Below are positions 37,053 to 47,129 of a stretch of 64,000 nt of DNA, piece by piece; position 1 is the stretch's first letter; each line of letters starts with the position of its first letter. The stretch is from NCBI GenBank assembly GCA_028689145.1, contig JAQTWT010000011.1, positions 1 through 64,000 of the forward strand, written 5' to 3'. Both the position numbers and the translations under genes were made by a program. Under the pieces are notes generated by a model. That model ran no database searches. It was given only the letters and a program-made list of their open reading frames with translations, and was not told the DNA's origin. The stretch comes from Gallionella sp. (lineage in GTDB: Bacteria > Pseudomonadota > Gammaproteobacteria > Burkholderiales > Gallionellaceae).

Positions 37053-38450
37053 ATGAACAACAGTTTGCTCCGCCCCCACCACTCGGGAATTTCAGTATCC
37101 CAACGCATCATTGATGCGGGACTGATTTGCGTCACACTGTGGGCTTCGCACAGGTTGTACGGGGTCGAAATTTCCGATCACAATATCGTGTCGCTGGTAC
37201 TGGCGGTTTCCTGTTTTTACTTCGCCGCGGAAGCCAAAAGCTTGTACGCTTCATGGCGCATGGGGGGATTGGTTGTAGAGATCACCGATCTCGCCACGGC
37301 TTGGGGAGTGGTTGTCGTCGTGTTGGTCATGCTGGCTTTCATGAGCAAGACATCGACCGATTTTTCACGTCTGGTGGTCATGAGCTGGTTTATCATGGCC
37401 CCTTCCGGCATGGTGATGGCGCGGGTGCTGGTCAGGTTAATTCTGCGCGAGATGCGCCGCGCGGGAATGAACATCAGAACGCTGGCAATCGTCGGTGCCA
37501 ATTCACAGGCAGTGCGTTTAATCGAAAAGTCACAACAGGCACCGTGGATGGGTATGTCGCCTTTGGGTATATTCGACGACGTGTCGGGCGTACCGATCCC
37601 GGATGAAGTTAAACCCTATTTAAAGGGGGATGTGGCAGACCTGATTCGCGAATCGCGGGACGGGCGGATCGACTATATCTATATCGCTTTATCAATGCAG
37701 CAGGAAAACCGGATTATAGAATTGATCGATTTGCTCGCGGACACCACATCTTCCGTGTACATCGTTCCCGATATGTTCATCTCGGATTTGCTGCAGGCAA
37801 AGTGGACTAATTTCCACGGCGTGCCGGTAGTCGGGGTTTACGAAACACCCTTTATGGGTGTAAATGCCGTGATCAAACGCCTGGAAGATGCAATTCTGGG
37901 CGCAATATTCATGGCCATTGCAATCGTGCCGATGATTGCAATCGGCATGATGATCAGGCTATCTTCGCCGGGGCCGGCGATTTTCAAGCAGCGGCGCTAC
38001 GGCTTAAACGGGGAGGTTGTCGAGGTATGGAAATTTCGCACCATGTCAGTTTGCGAGGACGGCGACAAAATTCCGCAGGCTAAACAGGGCGATCCCCGCA
38101 TCACGCCGCTGGGGAAATTTCTCAGAAAAACATCACTGGATGAATTTCCGCAATTGATAAATGTCCTGCAGGGGCGGATGTCGTTGGTGGGTCCGCGCCC
38201 GCACGCTGTCGCCCACAATGAGCAGTACCGCAAGTTGATCCACGGATACATGCTGAGACACAAGGTAAAACCGGGAATAACGGGGTGGGCACAGGTTAAC
38301 GGATGGCGCGGCGAAACCGACACCCTCGACAAGATGGAAAAAAGGATTGAATACGACCTGGAGTACATCCGCAATTGGTCGTTATGGCTGGATATCAAGA
38401 TAATATGGCTGACCGTGCTGCGCGGATTTTACGGCAAGAATACCTACTGA
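37053..38450 (+). CDS. Undecaprenyl-phosphate glucose phosphotransferase (WcaJ-like polyisoprenyl-phosphate hexose-1-P transferase)
   Basis: C-terminal SSPGPAIFKQRRYGLNGEVVEVWKFRTMSV...RITPLGKFLRKTSLDEFPQLINVLQGRMSLVGPRPHAVAHNEQY...KPGITGWAQVNGWRGETDT. Confidence 0.95.
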   Translation: MNNSLLRPHHSGISVSQRIIDAGLICVTLWASHRLYGVEISDHNIVSLVLAVSCFYFAAEAKSLYASWRMGGLVVEITDLATAWGVVVVVLVMLAFMSKTSTDFSRLVVMSWFIMAPSGMVMARVLVRLILREMRRAGMNIRTLAIVGANSQAVRLIEKSQQAPWMGMSPLGIFDDVSGVPIPDEVKPYLKGDVADLIRESRDGRIDYIYIALSMQQENRIIELIDLLADTTSSVYIVPDMFISDLLQAKWTNFHGVPVVGVYETPFMGVNAVIKRLEDAILGAIFMAIAIVPMIAIGMMIRLSSPGPAIFKQRRYGLNGEVVEVWKFRTMSVCEDGDKIPQAKQGDPRITPLGKFLRKTSLDEFPQLINVLQGRMSLVGPRPHAVAHNEQYRKLIHGYMLRHKVKPGITGWAQVNGWRGETDTLDKMEKRIEYDLEYIRNWSLWLDIKIIWLTVLRGFYGKNTY

Positions 38451-38518
38451 ATCCCGTGTCCACTATTTGTTCCGGCGGCACATAAAAGCCGCTTTATTAA
38501 CTCAAACCATCCGCAGCC

Positions 38519-39775
38519 ATGGGTTCACTCAACAAATTATTGATTAACGACGTGCAGTTTGCGCGAGTGTTGCTGGCGCTGCTGGGATTTTCAGTACCCA
38601 TATCAACCGTACTGGACAACGTGCTGCTGGTGGCGGTGCTGATTTTCGGGCTGATAATCTGCTGGCGGGACGCGTTGAAAATCAGCTATCAAAATCCGGT
38701 TGCACAAGCCGCACTGCTATTGTTCGGCATGCTGCTAATCGCGACCTGTTACGGGGAAACGCCGTTTGATAAAGCCTTCGGCATACTGGGAAAATATCTG
38801 GATATCGCCATGATTCCTTTGTTTATCGCGATGATAAGAAAAGAGCAAAACCGGGACAGCGTATTAAACGGATTTCTGCTGGCGATGCTGGTTACCCTGA
38901 TACTTTCATATCTGGTTTTCTACCAAGTCTTGAGCCCCAAGCCCTGGATGTGGTGGCAAGCCAGCGTGGGCAGCCCGGCAATTTTCCGTCACCAGCTCAC
39001 GCAAAACACCTTTATGGCGCTGGCGGTATTCTTCGCGCTATTGCGGATGCGCAAAGCGACCGTCCCCTTCCATCGGACTTTCTGGTGCACATTGGCAGTG
39101 CTGGGTATGTTCAATGTATTTTTTATGGTTGAAGGCCGCACCGGATACGCGACGCTGCTCATACTGCTGGGCTGGTTTGCTTGGACAACGCTCTCCGGAT
39201 ATTTGGCCGCACGGGGCAAACACATAAGCTTGCGGCATGGCATCGCGGTGGCTCTGATCATGGCGCTCACTATTGTCAGCGTTTACTTTTCTTCAGCGCG
39301 ATTGCAAACCAGAATGGACTTGATTGTTGCGGAACTCGGTGCCTGGAAGCCGCACGCCGGCAATGAAACATCCGTCGGGATTCGCATGGAGTTTTACTAC
39401 AACACCCTGCACATCATTCGCCAAAATCCGCTGCTCGGTGTTGGAACCGGCGGCCTGCCGGCGGCCTATGCGGAGCAAGACAAACATTTCAGTCTGGGGA
39501 GAGTAGACAATCCCCATAACGAGTATTTGATGATTTCGGTGCAAACCGGAATCATCGGGCTGGCCTTACTGTTGTATTTATTCTATGCGCAATGGCGCTT
39601 TGCGCCCCTGCTTGATTCCGCTTTCCAACGGGACGCCGCAAGAGGACTGGTTTTGGCCACCATGACCGACAGCCTGTTTAACTCCCCGCTGCTTGATCAT
39701 GCCCCGGGCTTGCTGTTTGCCTTGATGAGCGCAACATTTTTTGCCAACCTGAAGGCGAGCCGGAACCATGGCTAA
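38519..39775 (+). CDS. O-antigen ligase/polymerase (Wzy/WaaL-like)
   Basis: Polytopic; NPLLGVGTGGLPAAYAEQ...RVDNPHNEYLMISVQTGIIGLALLLYLFYAQWRFAP. Confidence 0.9.
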   Translation: MGSLNKLLINDVQFARVLLALLGFSVPISTVLDNVLLVAVLIFGLIICWRDALKISYQNPVAQAALLLFGMLLIATCYGETPFDKAFGILGKYLDIAMIPLFIAMIRKEQNRDSVLNGFLLAMLVTLILSYLVFYQVLSPKPWMWWQASVGSPAIFRHQLTQNTFMALAVFFALLRMRKATVPFHRTFWCTLAVLGMFNVFFMVEGRTGYATLLILLGWFAWTTLSGYLAARGKHISLRHGIAVALIMALTIVSVYFSSARLQTRMDLIVAELGAWKPHAGNETSVGIRMEFYYNTLHIIRQNPLLGVGTGGLPAAYAEQDKHFSLGRVDNPHNEYLMISVQTGIIGLALLLYLFYAQWRFAPLLDSAFQRDAARGLVLATMTDSLFNSPLLDHAPGLLFALMSATFFANLKASRNHG

Positions 39776-40538
39776 ACTCTCCGTCATTATCATCACCAAA
39801 AACGAAGCCGCCAATATTCAGGCCTGCCTTGAATCGGTGGCGTGGGCCGACGAGATCATCGTGGTGGATTCCGGCAGCAGCGACAAAACGGTGGAGATTT
39901 GCCGGCAATTTGCCGCGCACGTTCAGGTTCATCTACACGACTGGCCGGGGTTCGGCGCGCAGAAAAACCGTGCGCTCGGCTACGCAACAAATGTATGGGT
40001 ATTTTCCATCGACGCGGACGAGCGCGTGACACCCGAATTACGCGGCGCGATCGAAGCGGTATTGCGCGATGATGGCGACACCTGCGCCGCCTATCGCGTC
40101 TCGCGACTGTCCAGCTATTGCGGGCGCTTCATGCGCCATTCCGGCTGGTACCCGGACTGCATTGTGCGGCTGTTCAAACGCGATGCCGCACACTTCTCCA
40201 ATGCGGCGGTGCATGAATCCATCGAAGTTAACGGCAGCACCGGCATGTTGAACGGTGAATTACTGCATTATTCTTACGTGAATCTCGAACAAACCCTGGA
40301 CAAACTCAACAGCTACTCCACGGCTGCCGCCCGGATGCAGCAGCAACAGGGCAAACAGGGGGGGCTTGCAACGGCTATCGGCCACGGGCTGTGGAGCTTC
40401 GCCCGCACTTATTTTCTGCGCGGCGGATTTCTCGATGGCCGCGAAGGCTTTATGCTGGCGGTACTCAATGCGGAACACAGCTACTACCGCTATCTCAAGC
40501 TGATGCTGTTAAACGAACCGCGCGACGGCAATCAATGA
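39768..40538 (+). CDS. Glycosyltransferase family 2 (WaaE/KdtX-like)
   Basis: KLSVIIITKNEAANIQACLESVAWADEIIVVDSGSSDKTVEICRQF...FSIDADERVTPELR...RRDAAHFSNAAVHESI-type C-terminus. Confidence 0.88.
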   Translation: MAKLSVIIITKNEAANIQACLESVAWADEIIVVDSGSSDKTVEICRQFAAHVQVHLHDWPGFGAQKNRALGYATNVWVFSIDADERVTPELRGAIEAVLRDDGDTCAAYRVSRLSSYCGRFMRHSGWYPDCIVRLFKRDAAHFSNAAVHESIEVNGSTGMLNGELLHYSYVNLEQTLDKLNSYSTAAARMQQQQGKQGGLATAIGHGLWSFARTYFLRGGFLDGREGFMLAVLNAEHSYYRYLKLMLLNEPRDGNQ

Positions 40539-41581
40539 AGCTGATTCATGTGGTGCGCCGCTACGGGCCGGTCGGCGGCATGGAACGCTATGTGTGGGAG
40601 CTGACGCACGAGCTGCACAATCTCGGCCATGAGGTACTGGTGCTGTGCGAACGATGCCTTGCCGAAAAGCCGCACGGTATTGCCGTGTACGAGCTGGGCG
40701 AAATCGCACCGCGCCCGCGCTGGCTATCGCTGCTGCGTTTCGGTCGGCGCGTGGCCCGCTGGCTGGAGCACAACCCGCACCCGGGCTGGCTGATTCACAG
40801 CCATGAACGCTTGAGTTCGCATCACATCACCACCTTCCACGGCCCGCCTTTCGCCTCGGTGCGCGAGATGCCCTGGTGGCGCAAAATCTCGTTGCGCGTG
40901 GCGATGCAGTTTTATCTGGAACGGCGCGAACTCACAGTGGCGTGGCAGATCGTGCCCAATTCGCCGTTTATCCGCGAACGTCTGGCGCATTATTATCCCG
41001 AACTGGCACACAAGCTCACCGAACCGGTTGTACCCGGTGTCGCCGCCATGCCGCTGCGCGAAGCGCGCAGCGTTGCCGAGGACGGCGGCGTGATCGGCTT
41101 CGTCGGCAAGGAATGGCAGCGCAAGGGGTTGCCCTTGGCGGTTAAAATTGTCGGGCAATTGCGCCGTACCCGCCCCAACATTCAACTGCAGGTGGCAGGC
41201 CCCGCATCTGCAGAAGTGATGCATCTGTTTGCCGGCTGGCCGGGCGGTTATCGTTTGCTGGGCTGGAGCGATCAGGCACCTTACGCCGGATTCGATGTGC
41301 TGCTGCACCCCGCAAAGGCCGAGCCTTACGGCATGGTAATCAGCGAAGCGATGGCGGCGCGCGTGCCGGTGGTGATTTCCGACGTGTGCGGTGCGGCGGC
41401 GCAGGTCACGCCGGACGCGGGCGCGATATTGCCGCTTGCCGCCTCGCCCGACGCATGGGTAAACGCTGTCGAACAGCAACTGCGGCGTAGCAGCGCGCCG
41501 CCCGTATTTGTGCGGGGCTGGAACCGGGTCGCACAGGAATACGAAAAAATTTATCTCCATAATTTTACAGAGCAGCCATGA
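40535..41581 (+). CDS. Glycosyltransferase family 4
   Basis: MKLIHVVRRYGPVGGMERYVWELTHELHNLGHEVLVLCE...GFVGKEWQRKGLPLAVKIV...VLLHPAKAEPYGMVISEAMAARVPVVISDVCGAA. Start at 40535 gives a 4-bp overlap with the upstream gene. Confidence 0.9.
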   Translation: MKLIHVVRRYGPVGGMERYVWELTHELHNLGHEVLVLCERCLAEKPHGIAVYELGEIAPRPRWLSLLRFGRRVARWLEHNPHPGWLIHSHERLSSHHITTFHGPPFASVREMPWWRKISLRVAMQFYLERRELTVAWQIVPNSPFIRERLAHYYPELAHKLTEPVVPGVAAMPLREARSVAEDGGVIGFVGKEWQRKGLPLAVKIVGQLRRTRPNIQLQVAGPASAEVMHLFAGWPGGYRLLGWSDQAPYAGFDVLLHPAKAEPYGMVISEAMAARVPVVISDVCGAAAQVTPDAGAILPLAASPDAWVNAVEQQLRRSSAPPVFVRGWNRVAQEYEKIYLHNFTEQP

Positions 41582-42303
41582 ATCCAAGTTTCATCTACCG
41601 CAATCTCAAAGCGCGTTACCGCGACCAGAAACAGGAAATCAGCGCCTTGTTGGCCTGCATCCAGCCCGGCGACAGCGTGGTGGATTGCGGCGCGAACAAA
41701 GGCAGCTATGTCTGGACACTGAGCCGGGCGGTCGGAAAGAACGGGCAAGTCACCGCCTTCGAGCCGCAGCGCAAACTCGCGGCTTACTTGAGGGCAATGG
41801 TGCAAAGCTGCGGCTTGGCCAATGTGCGCATCGAGGAAAAAGGCATCTCGGACCACGCCGGAACCATGCAGCTGATGATTCCGGGCAGCGACACTTCGCC
41901 GGGGGCTTCGCTGGAACAAAGCATTTTGCAGCGCGAAGATTGCGCCACCTACCCCGTCGAAGTGGTGTCTCTGGACGAGTATTTCGCCGCGCGCAAGCGC
42001 AGGATTTCCGCGCTCAAAATCGACGTCGAAGGCCATGAATTCGCCGTGCTGCAGGGTGCCAAAAATATTCTGGCACAGGACGGGCCGCTACTGGTGTTCG
42101 AATGCGAGCAACGCCATCTGACCGGAATCACCGTGCCGGAGATTCTGGCGTGGCTGCAGGCACAGGGCTATGACGGCTGGTTTATCCTGCGCGGCGAGTT
42201 GCGCCCCATCGCCGAATTCCGTATCGAGCTGCATCAGAAGCAGCAAGGCGAGCGCTTCTGGGATGCGCCGGATTACTGCAATAATTTCATCATGAAGAAA
42301 TAG
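41578..42303 (+). CDS. FkbM-family SAM-dependent methyltransferase (second copy)
   Basis: GDSVVDCGANKGSYVWTLSRAVGKNGQVTAFEPQ...ISALKIDVEGHEFAVLQGAKNIL. Confidence 0.9.
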   Translation: MNPSFIYRNLKARYRDQKQEISALLACIQPGDSVVDCGANKGSYVWTLSRAVGKNGQVTAFEPQRKLAAYLRAMVQSCGLANVRIEEKGISDHAGTMQLMIPGSDTSPGASLEQSILQREDCATYPVEVVSLDEYFAARKRRISALKIDVEGHEFAVLQGAKNILAQDGPLLVFECEQRHLTGITVPEILAWLQAQGYDGWFILRGELRPIAEFRIELHQKQQGERFWDAPDYCNNFIMKK

Positions 42304-42466
42304 CTTGGCTGCTGTTCAGACTTAATCTCTTCGAGTAAATCCCCCACATCTTGATGCGAGGACTGGCGGCAGCCAGCAGCTTGAATATCTGTGTTTGGGT
42401 GTTTGGGTGTCTTGGTGTCATAACAAAAGGGCGTATTGAGAATGGCGCGCATGGGTGTTATATTGT

Positions 42467-42482
42467 GTACCTCATTAGGTAC
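42467..42482. promoter_or_regulatory. Perfect palindrome upstream of the toxin-antitoxin operon (candidate autoregulatory operator)
   Basis: GTACCT-CATT-AGGTAC, 11 bp before the antitoxin ATG and just 3' of a tatatt -10-like box. Confidence 0.6.
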
Positions 42483-42493
42483 TGGAGAGTGTC

Positions 42494-42799
42494 ATGGATT
42501 TTGTTACCACCAAAGAATTGCGCGCTGAATCCGGCAAGGTGTGGGCCAAGCTGGAAGCGGGCGAAGACATTGTCATTACGCGCAACGGCAAGCCCTTTGC
42601 GTTGATGGTGCATACCGAATCTGCAAGTCTGGAAGACGATCTGCGCTCTATTCGTGCAGAACGTTTTGCCGAGAGCATGCGCAAATTACAACAACGCTCC
42701 GTCGAACAAGGGCTGGATAAAATTACCATGGAAGAGATTGATGCCGAAATCGCGCTGGCACGCAAAGAGCGAAAGGAACGCAGTGCGAGCAGTCATTGA
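42494..42799 (+). CDS. Phd/YefM-family antitoxin
   Basis: MDFVTTKELRAESGKVWAKLEAGEDIVITRNGKPFALMVHT. Confidence 0.88.
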   Translation: MDFVTTKELRAESGKVWAKLEAGEDIVITRNGKPFALMVHTESASLEDDLRSIRAERFAESMRKLQQRSVEQGLDKITMEEIDAEIALARKERKERSASSH

Positions 42800-43184
42800 T
42801 ACCAACATTCTGGTATCGGCACTTCTTACCCCCGGCGGGGTGTCTGCACAATTGATTGCAGCAATACGCAGTCGGACTCTGATGCCGGTTGTCAGCGCAA
42901 TGATTCTTGCGGAGTATGCCGAAGTTTTGAACCGCCCTAAATTTAGTTTCGCAAATAAACTGACAGCCAGCCTGCTAGAAGATCTGAAAGGGCTAGCGCT
43001 GTTTCTAAAACCGCTGCCCATCCCACTCCAAGACTTGCCGGATCCGGACGATGCGCCTTTTATCGCGGCTGCACTCACCGCAGCTTGCCCTGTCATTACC
43101 GGCAACAGCAAACATTTTCCACAAGGTATAGGTATAGAAACTCTTTCGCCCTCCGAAGCCTTGGCCCGTCTGCAAGCCAAGTAG
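42783..43184 (+). CDS. PIN-domain toxin (VapC-like ribonuclease), GTG start
   Basis: VRAVIDTNILVSALLTPGGVSAQLI...VVSAMILAEYAEVLNRPKF...LPDPDDAPFIAAALTAACPVITGNSKHF; overlaps the antitoxin by 17 bp. Confidence 0.9.
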   Translation: MRAVIDTNILVSALLTPGGVSAQLIAAIRSRTLMPVVSAMILAEYAEVLNRPKFSFANKLTASLLEDLKGLALFLKPLPIPLQDLPDPDDAPFIAAALTAACPVITGNSKHFPQGIGIETLSPSEALARLQAK

Positions 43185-43344
43185 AATCCGATTCATACAC
43201 ACGTGAAGTACCGCTTGTGGCACACTGCCAAACTTCGTGCTATCAAATTGCTGGACGAAAAGCGGGCGCTTGCGACCGAATCTTAACCAATTTTAAGTCA
43301 ATCTCAGACACTGCCTATCAGATCAAATCACTACCGCTACCCCA

Positions 43345-44748
43345 TTATTTTATGGAGGTAGTTGTGCAGGCAGCACCCCGGCACACCAGAAAAGTCTGGT
43401 CCCCCGCCACCTGATAAGTTTCAACTAGCGTGCCTGATGCGTCATCTGCAAAAGGTGTAATGACAAAGCCGTCATTCCATCCCGCCTGCGGACTCACCAG
43501 CGGTGCTTGCGGCCAGCGCAGCATGTCGATATTACCGACGATATTCAATCCGATCGAGCGGTTATCCTGCACATACAGCGGGAACCCCTCGGTGCGGCGG
43601 ATGATTTCACGCGCAGTCTGGGCATAATTTTCACCCCGGAAATGGCCCTGATAATAAGGCACCAGAATCAGCGCAAACACAAATTTGAAAATGATGATTC
43701 CGGCGAACCAGCGCAACGCGAGGGTTATTGCCGGTTCTCCCGCACGCCAGATAATGCGCGCGCTGACCAGCGCGATCAGCGCATAAATCGGCAGCAGATA
43801 GCGGATGCTGCTCTGCGGCGACAGCCAATAGGGCAGGAAGCACAATCCGGTTACCAGCAACACGGCCTGAAAATTAACCGGTTCGGCCTCGGTCTGCGTT
43901 ACCCGTTTGCGCAGCAGCAGATAAACGGCCAGCAGCACGGCGGGAGAAAGGCGGAATGCTATTTCAAACGGAAACAGGGCGAGCTGTGCGAAATAACCGG
44001 GCGTATTGACTGCCGATAGTTTGCGCACAATTTCCTCCAGCATGGATGAGCTGTGCCCGCCCACTTGGGGCAGCGCCGAAAACCACGCAACCGGCACGGC
44101 CAGCGCCAGCAGAAAAATAAACAGCGCAAACGGGGACAGCAGAAAATTTCGCGCGGGACGCTGCCGCAGCAATACCAGTATCACCGTGCCATAAAAAATA
44201 TACGCGGTGAACGCTTTGGTCAGCATGGCACAACTGACCAGCAGCACGGAAACCACCAGCCAGCCTCTGCGCCGTTCGATGGCGGCAACCCACAGCGTTG
44301 CCATCGCGCCGAAGGTGAAAAAAGCGAATACCGGGTCGGTGTAGGTAAGCCAGCCGCGGTAAAGCAACAGATCGGCCAGAGATAAACCGGCCAGCGCGGC
44401 AAACAGTGCGAAAGATTGGTCGGCAAATAACTTCCGGCTCAGCCAATACAGCCAGCCGATCATACCCAGCGTTGCGGCAACCGCAACCAGACGCGCGGCA
44501 ATCACGACATGCGACCAGCCCAGCAAATTTGCCAGCGGCATGATCAGCCAATTCACCAGCGGCGGGCGCTGGTTATCCGCGCCGTACATGATCTGCTGCA
44601 CCCAATTATTCCGGTGCCACATTTCCATCGAAGTGATGGTGTAAATCCCCTCCTCGCCAACCAGATAAAAAAACAGCGTCGGCAAAAAACTGGCCGCAGC
44701 GAAAAATATCAGCCATTTGGTGAAATAATCCGTTTTGCAGGTCAACAT
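43345..44748 (-). CDS. ArnT/GT39-like integral-membrane glycosyltransferase
   Basis: 467 aa polytopic: GEEGIYTITSMEMWHRNNWVQQIMYGADNQRPPLVNWLIMPLANLLGWSHVVIAARLVAV. Confidence 0.85.
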   Translation of the reverse strand: MLTCKTDYFTKWLIFFAAASFLPTLFFYLVGEEGIYTITSMEMWHRNNWVQQIMYGADNQRPPLVNWLIMPLANLLGWSHVVIAARLVAVAATLGMIGWLYWLSRKLFADQSFALFAALAGLSLADLLLYRGWLTYTDPVFAFFTFGAMATLWVAAIERRRGWLVVSVLLVSCAMLTKAFTAYIFYGTVILVLLRQRPARNFLLSPFALFIFLLALAVPVAWFSALPQVGGHSSSMLEEIVRKLSAVNTPGYFAQLALFPFEIAFRLSPAVLLAVYLLLRKRVTQTEAEPVNFQAVLLVTGLCFLPYWLSPQSSIRYLLPIYALIALVSARIIWRAGEPAITLALRWFAGIIIFKFVFALILVPYYQGHFRGENYAQTAREIIRRTEGFPLYVQDNRSIGLNIVGNIDMLRWPQAPLVSPQAGWNDGFVITPFADDASGTLVETYQVAGDQTFLVCRGAACTTTSIK

Positions 44749-44804
44749 GGGGATTACCTTTTGAAAAATGAGTACAAGCGATGTCTCCGGCCTATCCGGA
44801 TATT

Positions 44805-45179
44805 TTATTTGGCCAGCACGAAACGGCTCGCCAGAAATGTAACCGGGATCGTCAGGATAATCACGCCGATCATCGAGATGGCCGGTGAGATTCCGGCCCG
44901 GTCAACGAGCAGCCAGAGAATCCCAGCACCCAGACAATACTGGATAACATAAACAGCCGGAAACTTTATAAAGCTGCCAAAGGAGGCGCGCTTTTTAAAA
45001 ACGAAATACACATTCAGGAAATACGAGATCACGATGCCGATGCAATAAGCGAGCGAATAGGCCAGCAGGTAAACGAGAAATTCAAGCAGAAATAAATACA
45101 CCAGATAACTTAGCAGCGTGTTGGTTGCGCCAACCAGCAGAAACCGCGCAAACTCGCCTTGAATAATTTTCCGAACCAT
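44805..45179 (-). CDS. GtrA-like four-TM protein
   Basis: GEFARFLLVGATNTLLSYLVYLFLLEF...AYCIGIVISYFLNVYFVFKKR; start MVRKIIQG at 45179. Confidence 0.88.
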   Translation of the reverse strand: MVRKIIQGEFARFLLVGATNTLLSYLVYLFLLEFLVYLLAYSLAYCIGIVISYFLNVYFVFKKRASFGSFIKFPAVYVIQYCLGAGILWLLVDRAGISPAISMIGVIILTIPVTFLASRFVLAK

Positions 45180-46123
45180 CAAAGCTTGCCGACCAGCGCC
45201 TCGAACTCGCCATAGTCCCTGATGTAATCGTCCGGATCGTAATAGTCCGAAGCAAACACCAGCAGCACCGCGTCGCTCGAGTATTTGTACTGTATGCCCC
45301 ATGTCATGGCGGGTAAATAAATCCCCAGATTGGGGCGATCCAGCAGGAATTCGCGGCGCTGCATCCCGTCATCCGCAACCACCATGCAATTGCCTTTGAT
45401 GCAGATCAGGAATTGCCGGCAAGTCCGGTGCGCGTGTTCGCCGCGAATCTCGCGGCTGGGGACATCGAATACCAGAAAATATCGCTTGGGCGTAAACGGA
45501 ACGGAGCGGTCAAATTCCCCGACGCTCAGGCTGCCGCGCATATCTTCAATATGCGGGAGTTCGTGCAGACTGACCCCCCGCACATCGGATGAAGTGATTT
45601 TTTGCCGGCCCGGTTCGGATACCTTGGTGGCCGGAGTACCCTGTGCCGTGTCGCAGGTACCTACATAGCCGGTGATACGCGCCGGATTACCGACGGCAAT
45701 CGCGTTGGGCGGAACGGAGCGCGTGATCACCGCACCGGCCCCGATCATCGCGCCGGAGCCGATTTCCAGCCCCGGCAGAATCGTCGCATTCGCCCCGATG
45801 GAAGCCCCTTTGCGGATAATCGTCCGGGAGAATTGTTCGGGATAGATTTTGCTGCGCGGGAAACGGTCATTGGTGAAAGTGGCATTCGGCCCGATGAAAA
45901 CATCGTCCTCGACGGTCAAACCGTCCCAGAGTTGCACCCCGCATTTAACCGTGACCCGGTCACCGATGCGCACGTCGTTTTCGATAAACACGCCGTCGCA
46001 GATATTGCAGTCCGCGCCGATGACCGCTGCGGGCAACACATGCGCAAATGCCCATATTCTGGTGTTGTCCCCGATGGCGGCGGATTCGCAGATTGCCTGT
46101 TCATGCACGAAATAATTTGTCAT
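45179..46123 (-). CDS. Bifunctional WxcM-like protein: hexapeptide-repeat N-acetyltransferase fused to dTDP-sugar 3,4-ketoisomerase (FdtA/QdtA-like)
   Basis: LbH repeats ([58 protein letters not shown]) plus cupin [31 protein letters not shown]...[10 protein letters not shown]. Confidence 0.9.
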   Translation of the reverse strand: MTNYFVHEQAICESAAIGDNTRIWAFAHVLPAAVIGADCNICDGVFIENDVRIGDRVTVKCGVQLWDGLTVEDDVFIGPNATFTNDRFPRSKIYPEQFSRTIIRKGASIGANATILPGLEIGSGAMIGAGAVITRSVPPNAIAVGNPARITGYVGTCDTAQGTPATKVSEPGRQKITSSDVRGVSLHELPHIEDMRGSLSVGEFDRSVPFTPKRYFLVFDVPSREIRGEHAHRTCRQFLICIKGNCMVVADDGMQRREFLLDRPNLGIYLPAMTWGIQYKYSSDAVLLVFASDYYDPDDYIRDYGEFEALVGKL

Positions 46124-46160
46124 ATCTTTTTTACCCTTGGCTTAACTCTTGGCTGCGCGG

Positions 46161-47129
46161 TCAGTTTGCCGCAGCCGCGCCATCGAATTTTTGCGCGACC
46201 ATGACAACCGCCAGCGGCCTGCTCTTGGTGTTCTCGAACGCGCGCCACGCGTACGCCCCGACGATGCCCAGCCCGAGCGAGTTGAGGCCGCCGAAGAAAA
46301 TCACCGTCAGTACCGTCGCGGTATAACCGGGAACCGCGATGTCGCCGAATGCCTTGGCCAGCAGTATCACGATGCCCAATAATACGGAAGCAATGACACC
46401 GAGCAAGCCGAACAGTCCCAGCAGTTTAATCGGCAGGTCGGTAAACGAGAACACGCTATCCAGCAGATAATTTAATTTCTTTTTCAGTGTCCAGGCGCTC
46501 TTACCATGCTGGCGCACGCGCCGCTCGTAGGTGACCTCGCCGCGCCTGAATCCCAGCCAGAAAATCAATCCGACCAGCGAAGTGTTCGCCTCGCCGAGCG
46601 CGATCAGCTGGTCGCGAAACGCCTTGTTGCAGCCGAACACATCCACGCCTTTTTCCGGAATCTCGCGGATGACGAATTTTTTGTAAAGCTTCCAAAACAG
46701 GTTCGATGCGCTGCGCGACAGCAACGGGTCATGGCGGTTCTCGCGGCATCCAACCACCACGTCGCAATCTCCCGCTGCCAGTTTTTCCAGAAATTGCAGC
46801 AGCAGTTCGGGCGGTTCCTGAAGATCGGCAGCCACCACGCCGAAATAATTTCCGGTGGCGGCCTGCAAGCCGGTGCGGATCGCCGCAAAAGAACCGAAGT
46901 TGCGCGAATGCAGCAACAGCTGTGATACAAAAGGTACCGAAGGGAGTGCCTGCGCAAGCATCGCATAGCTGTTATCCGGACTGCCGTCCACGACGAAAAT
47001 CACCTCGGTGGCGCAATTAAAATCCTGTTTTGCCCGCTGTGCGACATCCGCCAGCGCCGCGATCAAATGCGGGAGGGATTCTTCATTGCGATACACCGGG
47101 ATGACAATGGAAAGCATAGGGGTCACCAT
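46161..47129 (-). CDS. Glycosyltransferase family 2 with two C-terminal TMs (DPM1/ArnC/GtrB-like)
   Basis: LSIVIPVYRNEESLPHLIAAL...VVAADLQEPPELLLQFLEKL...RQHGKSAWTLKKKLNYLLDSVFSFTDLPI. Confidence 0.9.
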   Translation of the reverse strand: MVTPMLSIVIPVYRNEESLPHLIAALADVAQRAKQDFNCATEVIFVVDGSPDNSYAMLAQALPSVPFVSQLLLHSRNFGSFAAIRTGLQAATGNYFGVVAADLQEPPELLLQFLEKLAAGDCDVVVGCRENRHDPLLSRSASNLFWKLYKKFVIREIPEKGVDVFGCNKAFRDQLIALGEANTSLVGLIFWLGFRRGEVTYERRVRQHGKSAWTLKKKLNYLLDSVFSFTDLPIKLLGLFGLLGVIASVLLGIVILLAKAFGDIAVPGYTATVLTVIFFGGLNSLGLGIVGAYAWRAFENTKSRPLAVVMVAQKFDGAAAAN

